Origin: Cupriavidus necator N-1
GTDB lineage: Bacteria; Pseudomonadota; Gammaproteobacteria; Burkholderiales; Burkholderiaceae
Assembly: GCF_000219215.1 (NCBI RefSeq)
Contig: NC_015726.1
Span: forward strand, 2,046,001 to 2,110,000
DNA length: 64,000 bases
Direction of reading: 5' to 3'
Numbering within the stretch: position 1 is the stretch's first letter; each line of letters opens with the position of its first letter. Positions 44,931 to 52,819 of this stretch are shown piece by piece. A model generated the notes under the pieces. That model was not told where the DNA came from and ran no database searches. It saw only the letters and a program-made list of their open reading frames with translations. The translations under genes were made by a program, and so were the position numbers.

Positions 44931-45565
44931 TCCAGCTCCGGGGCAAGCGCGAGCAGGCCGTCGCGGCAGCGCGCAAGGAAGGCTTCCTTGCTGTCCTCGG
45001 CGGCCAGCAGCACCGGCTGGCCGAAGGTCACGGTGCACAGCAGCGGCACTGGCACGACTTCGCCCTTGGGCATCACGCGGTTGAGGTTGTCGATCCACAC
45101 CGGCACGAACTCCACCCCGGGGCTGGCCCGCGCCAGATGGTAGATGCCGCTCTTGAACGGCAGCAGGCGCGCGTCGGTGGTATTGCGCGTGCCTTCGGGA
45201 AACAGGATCAGCGAGTCGCCGGATGCCAGCGCGCCGTGCATCAGCGCCACCGGGTCGCTTCCCGGGTCATTTCGCGGGTCGCTGCGGGTGCGGTCGATCA
45301 GCAGCGCGTGGAATACATCGCGGCCGATAAAGCGCCGCAGCGGCGATCGCTCCCAGTAATCGGCACCGGCCACCGGGCGCGTGACCGTGCGCAGGTCGGG
45401 TGGCAGGCAGCCCCAGATCAGCACGAAGTCGCCGTGGCTGCTGTGGTTGGCAAAGTAGACGCGCAGCACCGCGGCGGGGATGCAGCCCTGCCAGTTGGCG
45501 CGCATGCCGGTCAGCAGCCGGGCGAAGACGATGATGGCGCGCGCGGTCGCGCGGGCAAGCCACAT
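44927..45565 (-). CDS. 1-acyl-glycerol-3-phosphate acyltransferase-like protein (PlsC family)
   Basis: Transfers an acyl chain to lysophosphatidate or a similar acceptor on the inner membrane. It has 212 residues. The catalytic His41-x4-Asp46 (NHSSHGDF) and the phosphate-binding FPEGTRN (about 122-128) are intact, and LPFKSGIYHLA and the VPVWI-like region follow. It lies between a small membrane protein and the second cdsA with a 4 bp overlap, so phosphatidate made here can feed directly into CDP-DAG. Confidence 0.92.
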   Translation of the reverse strand: MWLARATARAIIVFARLLTGMRANWQGCIPAAVLRVYFANHSSHGDFVLIWGCLPPDLRTVTRPVAGADYWERSPLRRFIGRDVFHALLIDRTRSDPRNDPGSDPVALMHGALASGDSLILFPEGTRNTTDARLLPFKSGIYHLARASPGVEFVPVWIDNLNRVMPKGEVVPVPLLCTVTFGQPVLLAAEDSKEAFLARCRDGLLALAPELE

Positions 45566-45571
45566 GGTTGG

Positions 45572-46003
45572 TTACCTCAGGATCAGGGTCAGCAAGGCCA
45601 GCGCCAGCTGGCACACCGTCAGCGCGGCGCTCGCGCGCACCAGCCGCAGCGCGCCGCGGGCGCGGTCCGGCAACGGGCGGCCGGCGCGTTGCGCTGGCAT
45701 CCAGCCCAGTTCGAGCAGCGCGCCATCCAATCCGGCCAGGTCGGGCTGGCCTTGCTGCGCGGTCGCAAGCGCATCGAACAGCCGGCGGTCGATGGCAACG
45801 CGCAGCAGCAGCCAGAGCTGGGGCAGCGCCAGCAGCAACGACGCGGCCGCCAGCGCGCGCGGGACCGGCGTGGCCACCCCCAGCCATGCCGTGGCGACGG
45901 CGAAAGCCAGCCCGGCCCCGCCGATCCACACCGCGCCCGACAGCGCGCCGGTGACGGCGTGCGCGATCCAGGCATCCGTGCGTTGCGTGAACTCAGCGTC
46001 CAT
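45572..46003 (-). CDS. Small membrane protein of the lipid operon, unknown function
   Basis: 143 residues from ATG 46003, which overlaps the preceding stop by 11 bp. Two N-terminal hydrophobic segments (about 17-35 and 42-62) and one C-terminal segment (about 120-141) flank a soluble stretch containing RRLFDALATAQQGQPDLAGLDGALLELGW. I do not recognise a family. Its tight packing between the phosphatase and the acyltransferase suggests a subunit or scaffold of the same membrane process. Confidence 0.75.
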   Translation of the reverse strand: MDAEFTQRTDAWIAHAVTGALSGAVWIGGAGLAFAVATAWLGVATPVPRALAAASLLLALPQLWLLLRVAIDRRLFDALATAQQGQPDLAGLDGALLELGWMPAQRAGRPLPDRARGALRLVRASAALTVCQLALALLTLILR

Positions 46004-47384
46004 CGTCGGGCTCCGGCATGGCGGGACGGTCCAGGCAGCGTTGCAGCGCCTCGGCATGTTCGCGCCCGAGCACCACCGCCGGCCGATGCTGGCGCAACGC
46101 CGCCAGCGCAGCGCCGGCGTCGCGCAGTCCCTGCCGGCGCGCCAGCCATGCGGCGGCGACCAGCGCGCTGCGCGAATAGCCGAGCGCGCAGCTGACCAGC
46201 ACGCGGCGGCCCTGCCGGTGCCAGGCGTCGAGTTGAGCCACGGCCTGGTCCAACTGCTCCGGCGTCGGCACGGTCAGGTCCAGCACCGGCACGCAACAAT
46301 ACGCAAGCGCCGGGCCGGTGGCTGCGCGCGGCAGTTCAGCCGTCAGGTCGAGCACGGCATCCGCCCCGATCGCGCGCAGTTCGGCGCGGGTCGGGAAGCG
46401 GCCAACCCAGATGCCGTCAGCGATGGCACTGGGCTGCGGCGCGCGCCGCGTCCACCAGCGCGAATTGAGGAAGGCGCCCAGCAGGTAAGGCGCCAGCACC
46501 CAGCGCGCGCCCGGCGCCATCGACCCGTCACGGACCTTCTGGAACCACGCCGGCGCGGCCAGCGCGTAGATCCTGGCGACGCAGGCCAGCGCCAGCGCGG
46601 CCCACAGCAGCAGGAACGCCAGCGTCACCGACGCGCCCACCGCCAGCACCGCGCACAGCAACGCCACCAGCGCGCACACGGTGTAGCGGCGTGACAGCTG
46701 GCGCGTGCGCGCATCCGGCGCGCCGGCCGCGGCCGCGGGCAGTTGCATCGGGAACAGGTAAACGCACAGCCAGCCCACCAGCGCGCCGGCGGGCACATCG
46801 ATCAGGTGGTGCTGCCAGGTGGTCAGCACCGAGACCCCGATCAGCGCAAACCAGCCGTGCAGCAGCCAGCGCCAGCCGCCGCGCAGGTGGGCCGCAAAAG
46901 CGACCCACAGGATCACCAGCAGGCTGATATGCAGCGACGGCGCCTGGTTGAACGGCAGGTCGAAACCGCCCAGCAGCGTGAACAGCTGGCCCGGCAGGCC
47001 GTCGGCCTCGGGCCGGGCAAAGCTGAAGCGCAGCGGGAAGGCGATAAAGCATGCCACCGACACCAGCTGCGCCAGCACCAGCCGCTTGACGTGCGTGAGC
47101 AGCGCCGCGCGCGTGCGCCACAGGAAGAAGGAGATGCCGTACAGCAAATCGATCGACCAGTACGGCACGATGGTCCACGGCAGGAACGGGATCCCCCGCT
47201 CCCATTCGAAATAGACCGCCGGCACGTTGGCACGCTGGCTCGCCAGCCAGTTGGCAAAGCCGTAGCTGGAGAAAAAGAACGCGCCGGCCAGCGCCAGCAA
47301 CAGGCAGGCCAGTCCCCAGGGCCGCTGCCCCGCCGGCCGCTCCGGACGCGCCCCGGCGCCAGCCTCCGTCGGCACCGTGCTCAT
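45993..47384 (-). CDS. PAP2 phosphatase fused to dual-specificity phosphatase
   Basis: 463 residues from ATG 47384, which overlaps the upstream stop as ATGA. The N-terminal half is a PAP2 membrane domain: helices, then RFSFARP, PSLHIS and HHLID, the three active-site motifs in a weak form. After a further pair of helices, the C-terminal part (about 305-460) is a dual-specificity/tyrosine phosphatase fold with the CX5R loop CALGYSR (Cys399-Arg405). Two lipid-phosphate phosphatase folds in one chain is striking. The mitochondrial PTPMT1 enzyme, also a DSP fold, removes phosphate from phosphatidylglycerophosphate, so a lipid head-group phosphate is a credible substrate. Confidence 0.9.
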   Translation of the reverse strand: MSTVPTEAGAGARPERPAGQRPWGLACLLLALAGAFFFSSYGFANWLASQRANVPAVYFEWERGIPFLPWTIVPYWSIDLLYGISFFLWRTRAALLTHVKRLVLAQLVSVACFIAFPLRFSFARPEADGLPGQLFTLLGGFDLPFNQAPSLHISLLVILWVAFAAHLRGGWRWLLHGWFALIGVSVLTTWQHHLIDVPAGALVGWLCVYLFPMQLPAAAAGAPDARTRQLSRRYTVCALVALLCAVLAVGASVTLAFLLLWAALALACVARIYALAAPAWFQKVRDGSMAPGARWVLAPYLLGAFLNSRWWTRRAPQPSAIADGIWVGRFPTRAELRAIGADAVLDLTAELPRAATGPALAYCCVPVLDLTVPTPEQLDQAVAQLDAWHRQGRRVLVSCALGYSRSALVAAAWLARRQGLRDAGAALAALRQHRPAVVLGREHAEALQRCLDRPAMPEPDDGR

Positions 47385-49150
47385 GCGCCGCGCCTGCGCG
47401 CCAGGCTGACGGTGAAGATGCCCCACGGGTCGATGCGCTGGGTCACCTTGTCGAAGCCCGCGGCCCGCACCAGTTCGTCCATCTCGGCCTGCGAGCGGCG
47501 GCGCATCACCCAGGCGGCGCCGGCGCGGTGGCTGGTGAGCGCGCGCGCGATGAATTCCAGCTGCGGATGCCAGGGCTGGCCGGTGTAGACCAGGTAGCCG
47601 CCGGGCGGCACCGCGCGCGCCAGGCCATCGAGCGAGCGCCGCACCATCGCGTTGTCGGGGAACAGTTCGTACAGGCCGGAAACCACCGCCAGTGTCGGCG
47701 CCGGTGCCAGCGCCGCCAGGCTGTCGCCGTCGAAGGCATCGCCCTGCTCGAAGCGGGCCACGTCCGCCAGGCCCTTGGCGGCGATCAGGGCGCGGCCCTG
47801 CTCGACGTTCAGCGGGCTGTAGTCGCGCAACAGGATCGACTCGACCGCGGCCCCGCCGCCATCCAGCGCGCCCAGGGCCTCAAGCACATAGCGCCCGTGC
47901 CCGGCGGCGATGTCGACGATCCGCACCGGCATGCCGCCCGCCCGCAGCCGCCGCACGGCGTCGGCGATCAGGGCCTCGGCGTGGACCTTGCGCTGGCGGA
48001 TGCCGCGCCAGCCTATCGCGTTCAGGTACTGCTGGTCGGCCAGCCGGCCCAGCTTGCCGCGGCCCGAGGGGGCGTTGCGGTAAACATAGTCGAGCGTCGA
48101 GCCCGAGTCGAAGCCGGTCTCATGGCCCAGCCGCACCCCGTCCGACAGCATCCCGCCCAGCTTCAGGTTGGCCCGCGCCGCGCGCCAGTACCAGGCGGCC
48201 AGCCCGGCCGGCGCCGACGCCAGGCGGTCGGATTCCTCGCGGAACGGGCCGATCTGGTCGGCATCGAGCAAGGAGCGCGGTGCCGACGGCGTGTCGAATT
48301 CGCGCAGGATAAAGCGGCGCGCGGCATCGACCGCCAGCTTGCGGTCGCGCTCGCCGAGCGTGTCGTGATAGAAGCCGTCCAACACGATGCGCTCCTTGGT
48401 GCGCGAACCCAGGCGCTCATAGAAGCGGTCCTGCGGCCCGCGATGCACGACCCAGTCAGCGCCGGAGATCAGCAGCTGCGTCGGCACCGTGATTGCCGCG
48501 GCATCGGCGACGATGCGCTCCGCGGTCTCGTACAGGTCCAGCAGGATATTGACCGCGATCGGGCGCGTGATCAGCGGATCGCTGTCGTAGCTGGCGATCC
48601 GCTCGGGATCGTGCGTGAGGAATTTGGCCTTGACGTAGCTGTTGACGAAGAACTTGCCGCGCAGGCGCTGCATCAGCTTCAGCCCCGGCCGCGCAAAGGG
48701 CACGTAGAGCTTGACCTTGAACGCCGGCGAGGCCAGCACCAGCGCGCGGATCGGCGGCGCGTAGTCGTGCACCCAGGTGGAGGCCAGCACCGCGCCCACG
48801 CTCTGCGCGATCACCGCGGTGCGTTCCAGCGGGATGCCGTGGACCTCGGCGATATGGGTGGTGAAGGTCTGGATATCGCGCACCGAGTCCGCCAGGCTGG
48901 GGCTGTAGCCGCGCTCGCCGGGCGAACGGCCGTGTCCGCGCGCATCCCAGGCAAAGATCTCGTAGCCGGGCAGGTTCAGTTCGTCGGCCAGGTGGGCGAC
49001 CCGGCCGGAATGCTCATGGCCGCGATGGAACAGCACAACGGCGCCGCGCGCCGGGCCCTCCACGGCCGGCCAGTGCCGATAGAACAGCGTCTGGCGGTCG
49101 TGGGTCTCGAATTGCCGCTCTTGCGGCTGGCGGGGCGACGCTCGGTCCAT
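47381..49150 (-). CDS. Alpha/beta-hydrolase fused to SAM-dependent methyltransferase
   Basis: 589 residues from ATG 49150. Residues about 1-300 are an alpha/beta-hydrolase of the lysophospholipase/monoglyceride-lipase type: LFHRGHEHSGR, the WDARGHGRS stretch, nucleophile Ser117 in AQSVGAV, a late Asp in SGADWVVH and His in DGFYHDTLGE. Residues about 370-589 are a class I methyltransferase with motif I VDIAAGHGRYV (about 411-420). The two activities in one chain suggest acyl trimming or transfer plus methylation of the same lipid or precursor. It overlaps the next gene by 4 bp and starts 4 bp before the CDP-alcohol transferase stop. Confidence 0.9.
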   Translation of the reverse strand: MDRASPRQPQERQFETHDRQTLFYRHWPAVEGPARGAVVLFHRGHEHSGRVAHLADELNLPGYEIFAWDARGHGRSPGERGYSPSLADSVRDIQTFTTHIAEVHGIPLERTAVIAQSVGAVLASTWVHDYAPPIRALVLASPAFKVKLYVPFARPGLKLMQRLRGKFFVNSYVKAKFLTHDPERIASYDSDPLITRPIAVNILLDLYETAERIVADAAAITVPTQLLISGADWVVHRGPQDRFYERLGSRTKERIVLDGFYHDTLGERDRKLAVDAARRFILREFDTPSAPRSLLDADQIGPFREESDRLASAPAGLAAWYWRAARANLKLGGMLSDGVRLGHETGFDSGSTLDYVYRNAPSGRGKLGRLADQQYLNAIGWRGIRQRKVHAEALIADAVRRLRAGGMPVRIVDIAAGHGRYVLEALGALDGGGAAVESILLRDYSPLNVEQGRALIAAKGLADVARFEQGDAFDGDSLAALAPAPTLAVVSGLYELFPDNAMVRRSLDGLARAVPPGGYLVYTGQPWHPQLEFIARALTSHRAGAAWVMRRRSQAEMDELVRAAGFDKVTQRIDPWGIFTVSLARRRGA

Positions 49151-49154
49151 CTCG

Positions 49155-49781
49155 CTACTCCACAGTGCGGGACTGGGCCTCGGCGACACCGCGGCGCACC
49201 CGGTTGGCAATCGTGAACAACGACAGCAGCGACAGTACCAGCCACAGCCAGCTGGCGGCCGCGCCAAAGCCCAGGCCAACACCGGCCCACAGCGCGATCG
49301 CGCCGACCGCGAAGGCGCGATCGCTCTTGCCCAGCGGGCCGTCGTAGCGCCGGCTGGCCCCGGCCAGCGGGCCGATCAGCCCGGCGGCCTCGACGATCAC
49401 CGCCAGCAGCGCGAAGGTGCCGACCTGGCCCAGGCTGAAGCCCGGCAGCGCGGCCAGCGGCAGGATCAGCGCCAGGTCCGAGGCAATGTCGCCAAGCTCG
49501 TTCAGGTAGGCACCCAATACGCTCTGCTGGCCGTGCTCGCGCGCAAGCATGCCGTCGACGGCGTTGAGCGCCATGCGCAGGAACAACCACAGGGGAAACA
49601 GCAGGAACAGCGCCGGGGACTCGGCCACCAGCATGCCCAGCGTGGCCAGCACGCCCACCGCCAGGGAGCCGGCCGCGGCGGCCAGCGTTACCTGGTTAGC
49701 AGTCACGCCGCGCTGCGCCAGGTCTTGCACCATGGGGCGCAACCAGGCCTGGAACCTGGGCTTCAGTTCATAGAGGGTCAT
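49155..49781 (-). CDS. Divergent CDP-alcohol phosphatidyltransferase
   Basis: 208-residue membrane enzyme of the CDP-OH-P family, which joins a CDP-lipid to an alcohol. The family motif is recognisable but altered. The usual D-x2-DG-x2-AR-x8-G-x3-D-x3-D reads N73-x2-D76-G-x2-AR-x8-G90-x3-N94-x3-D98, so the first and third Asp are Asn. Those Asp residues normally bind the two metals, while the second and fourth are kept. Four or five further helices follow. It is the first gene of the operon. Substrate differs from PgsA or PssA in all likelihood, but which alcohol is unknown. Confidence 0.88.
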   Translation of the reverse strand: MTLYELKPRFQAWLRPMVQDLAQRGVTANQVTLAAAAGSLAVGVLATLGMLVAESPALFLLFPLWLFLRMALNAVDGMLAREHGQQSVLGAYLNELGDIASDLALILPLAALPGFSLGQVGTFALLAVIVEAAGLIGPLAGASRRYDGPLGKSDRAFAVGAIALWAGVGLGFGAAASWLWLVLSLLSLFTIANRVRRGVAEAQSRTVE

Positions 49782-50022
49782 CGCACCGGCCTCCCTGCCG
49801 AGCTGATGCCGGAAGCGACGCCGTGCGCCAGGCCACGGCGACGCGCAGGATCATGCGCCCCGGCCCGCCCCGACCTCTTCCGTCTTGTTCTTGGTTATTT
49901 TCTGACTGCGGCCCGGCTGCGGCACGTGCCGGCCAAGGCATGGCGGCAGTGCCTGGCTCAGCACTCTACCGCCAACATCGAGACATTACCAGAAGGCGCT
50001 TGCTGCCAGATGCCGTTGCCGG

Positions 50023-51093
50023 CTAGACGGAAGCAATGGTGTCCCGCACTGCGTCGGTCACCTGCGCCACCACGCCCTCGCGCCAGTCGTCGGCATCGCC
50101 ATAGAAGGCACGCCACATCGCCTGGCGGACCAGCGCGCGCTGGTTTTCGTCGGCTTCCGGGTGCTGGTGCAGCCAGTGGTCGCCGCGCAGCGCCTCCAGC
50201 ACCTCGCCCACCGGCAGCGTGCCGAACTCAAGCGCGATGCCGGCATAGTCCGTCGTGGGCAGGGTCTGCAGCACCGCGTGCCAGGCCAGCCCGGTGAGGT
50301 TGGCCGAGGTCGACGAGCCATCGTAGATCGAGGTCACCCGCTCGCCCCAGATCGCGCGCGTGCGCGTGAGCGATTGCGGCGTGTCCGGGCCCATGTGGAT
50401 GGGCTCGCCATAGCCCCAGGGGCCCAGCCCGGTATGGACGTCGATCCAGCGCAGTGCCTCGCGCCCGGCGCCGAAGCGCGCCAGGATGCGGCACAGCGTG
50501 TAGTTGCTCCAGGTGGCCTTGTCTCCGCCGTAGAACATGCCGCCCGGATCCTGGTACTGGCCGCGGCTGACCGCGGCCTGGTACCACGGCATGCCGCGCT
50601 CGGCCACGGCCTTCATCAGCTGCGCCTGGTCGGTGTCGGACGGCGGCCATTGCGCTGGCACCAGCAGCGGCGCGATCTCGGCGTAGGCTTCGTTGTGCGG
50701 CAGCGGCTGCGTGAAGTCCATAAAATTGCGATTCAGGTCGACGTTGTCCTCGTTGACCCGGCGCAGGTGGGAAAAACCGTAGGGATTGATCGCATGCACC
50801 AGCAGCAGGCTGGTGTCGGCGGCGGCGCAATCGGCAAGCAGCGCGGCGTCGTGCAGCATCGTCACCTGTGCGCCGGAGCCGGCAAAGCCTTCGGCGCCAT
50901 GCGTGCCCGAGGTCACCATCAGGCAGCGGCTGGCGTCGGCCGGGCCGGCCAGCGCCACGTCGATCGCGAGGTCCTCGCCGGCACTGCCGCGCTTGGTGGG
51001 ATGCGGGAACTGCGCCAGCGCGGCCCCGGCCGCGCGCGCGGCGTCAAGGAACTTCTGGCGGGCTTCGGCGTAGCTGCGAGAAAAATAGCTCAT
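50023..51093 (-). CDS. DUF2817 / M14-like zinc metallopeptidase
   Basis: 356 residues from ATG 51093 (MSYFSRSYAEARQKF). DUF2817 proteins resemble M14 carboxypeptidases. Candidate zinc ligands are in TSGTHGAEGFAGSGAQ and IDVHTGLGPWG, with DLNRNFMDF between them and a likely catalytic Glu in GIALEFGTLP. No signal peptide is present, so it should act in the cytoplasm on imported peptides. It is the last gene of the iaaA-gsi peptidase cluster. Confidence 0.85.
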   Translation of the reverse strand: MSYFSRSYAEARQKFLDAARAAGAALAQFPHPTKRGSAGEDLAIDVALAGPADASRCLMVTSGTHGAEGFAGSGAQVTMLHDAALLADCAAADTSLLLVHAINPYGFSHLRRVNEDNVDLNRNFMDFTQPLPHNEAYAEIAPLLVPAQWPPSDTDQAQLMKAVAERGMPWYQAAVSRGQYQDPGGMFYGGDKATWSNYTLCRILARFGAGREALRWIDVHTGLGPWGYGEPIHMGPDTPQSLTRTRAIWGERVTSIYDGSSTSANLTGLAWHAVLQTLPTTDYAGIALEFGTLPVGEVLEALRGDHWLHQHPEADENQRALVRQAMWRAFYGDADDWREGVVAQVTDAVRDTIASV

Positions 51094-51156
51094 GGCGTGA
51101 CCGGCGGATGCGATGCAGGCATTAGACGCCAAATCCGCAGGTCTTGCCACCCGCCG

Positions 51157-51921
51157 CTAGAACAGCGATCCGGATGCATACCCGGGCGATGCCGGCGCGG
51201 GCTCCGTCCCCGGACCCCAGATGCCAGGCGCGGTGAACGCCTGCGGATGCATCTCGATCCCGGCCGCGGCCAGCTGGCCGGTGGTCAGCACCAGGTGACG
51301 GGCCAGCCAGTCGTGCAGGCTGCGCAGGAAGCGGATGTTGTCGACGCTGTTGGACCCCGCGATCAGCCATTCCAGCTTGATATGCGCCGTATAGACGTCC
51401 AGCAGGTTGGTGGCGCGCAGCCGCGGCGGCGTGGACGGGCTGCGCTCGATCGCCAGGATGCGGCGCACCTGCGCCATGCCGATGTCGCCGGTGCGCTGGT
51501 ACTGCTCGTAGACGCCCTCGAGCGCCGGGAAGCGCACTGTCGGCTGCACGCGCGGCACCGCGGCCACCTTCTCCATGCGCAGCACCAGGTAGCGGATCGC
51601 GGCGGCGCGCTCGGCGGCCTGCGCCTGGGCGGGGTCACGGCGGCGGGACGGGGGCGCCACCTCGGGCAAGGCCGTGCGCGGCACCACATCGCGCTCGGTG
51701 TAGTCCGGCACCTGCCGCAGCAGGCCCGGATGCGGCACCGCGGCACGCGCGCAGTCGTCGCCAAAGGGATATTCATGCCCTGCGCCGTCGCGCAGGATAT
51801 AAGCCTGCCCGGCCGGAAAGCCATGGTGGCGGCGGCTCGCGCCCCGCGCACGGCAGCGCGTGGCGGGGTCGACGAAGTCCTTGCGTACGGGGATCCAGCC
51901 CCCGTCGTGTGCCTGGGTCAT
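51157..51921 (-). CDS. Hypothetical protein in the peptide-utilisation cluster
   Basis: 254 residues, mostly soluble and helical, Arg-rich. I recognise no family. Conspicuous stretches are PATRCRARGASRR and YPFGDDCARAAVPHPGLL near the N-terminus, each with a Cys, and an Arg/Ala-rich helix at 85-110. The middle (RVQPTVRFPALEGVYEQYQRTG) and end (a Pro/Gly-rich tail) have no catalytic motif I can name. It is 79 bp after the M55 gene and 63 bp before the DUF2817 gene on the same strand, so it may be co-transcribed. Confidence 0.7.
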   Translation of the reverse strand: MTQAHDGGWIPVRKDFVDPATRCRARGASRRHHGFPAGQAYILRDGAGHEYPFGDDCARAAVPHPGLLRQVPDYTERDVVPRTALPEVAPPSRRRDPAQAQAAERAAAIRYLVLRMEKVAAVPRVQPTVRFPALEGVYEQYQRTGDIGMAQVRRILAIERSPSTPPRLRATNLLDVYTAHIKLEWLIAGSNSVDNIRFLRSLHDWLARHLVLTTGQLAAAGIEMHPQAFTAPGIWGPGTEPAPASPGYASGSLF

Positions 51922-52000
51922 GCGATGCGGGTCATGCCTGGTTTGCTAGACCCGCCATTGTCGCCGATCTGCGCGATCGCCCCGGCGAATCTGCCCTGCC

Positions 52001-52819
52001 CTACTTCAGCATGAACGACATCGCCGACAGGCAGTTCAGCATGCGCACCGCCGCCTGGACCGAATCGGCCTGGAAGGACAGCGTCACCCCGTCGCGGCGC
52101 TCCAGCGTCGGCCACTGGCAGAACAGGTCTGCATGCGCGGGCGTCAGGGTCTGCAGGGTGCAAGTTACCGGTGCGGCGATGCGCAGGCATTGCGCCTGCG
52201 CGCGCTCGCGCACCGCGCTTGCCGCCGCCGCGGCAATGGCCTCGCGCGCCGCCGCCGGCGACAGCGAGGTGCCGCTGCCGAAACCGCCTGCGGACTTGGT
52301 CTCGACGTAGCGCACCCACGGCATCAGCGCATGGGTTTCTTGCACAAAGACATCGTCGCCGCTGGCCATCAGCACCGGCACGCCGAACTCGCCGGCCAGC
52401 GCGGCGTAGAGGCCCGCCTCGCCCAGTTCCTTGCCGTTGAGCCAGACCCGCGCAAAGGCGCCGCTGTTGATGGTGTGCGCCAGCACGCCGCGGCTCTGGG
52501 CGCGGCCGTGGTAGCCGATCATCAGCACGCCGTCGACACCGGCCTCGACGCCGGCCATCATGCCAAGGTAGCGCGGCTTGCCCAGCACCACCCGCGCGCG
52601 CGGATCGAGCTGGTCCGGCAGCAGGTTGCGGAAGCCGCCGTGCGAATCGTTGACCAGCACCTCGGTGGCCCCGCCGGCAAAGGCGCCTTCGACCGCGGCA
52701 TTGGCTTCGCCGGTCATCCAGGCCCGGGCGCGTTCGTATTCGCCGTTGCCGGGGCGCGTCTGCTCGGCGTGGAAGACGCCAGCCACGCCTTCGATATCAG
52801 TGGAAACTAGGATTTTCAT
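52001..52819 (-). CDS. M55-family D-aminopeptidase (DppA-type)
   Basis: 272 residues from ATG 52819, beginning MKILVSTDIEGVAGV, the M55 N-terminal metal motif (Asp8, Glu10). NDSHGGFRNLLPDQLD and MIGYHGRAQ give further zinc ligands. Bacillus subtilis DppA, the type member, is a decameric D-Ala-D-Ala aminopeptidase. A role on D-amino acid or modified peptides is inferred. It overlaps the P1 peptidase stop by one base (TGATG), a sign of translational coupling. Confidence 0.92.
   Translation of the reverse strand: MKILVSTDIEGVAGVFHAEQTRPGNGEYERARAWMTGEANAAVEGAFAGGATEVLVNDSHGGFRNLLPDQLDPRARVVLGKPRYLGMMAGVEAGVDGVLMIGYHGRAQSRGVLAHTINSGAFARVWLNGKELGEAGLYAALAGEFGVPVLMASGDDVFVQETHALMPWVRYVETKSAGGFGSGTSLSPAAAREAIAAAAASAVRERAQAQCLRIAAPVTCTLQTLTPAHADLFCQWPTLERRDGVTLSFQADSVQAAVRMLNCLSAMSFMLK

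Noticed and set aside
49782..50022. Small RNA or short gene in the 241 bp before the lipid operon
   Set aside because: No hairpin with a T-run, no promoter pair and no credible frame. It most likely holds the operon promoter, which I could not pin down.
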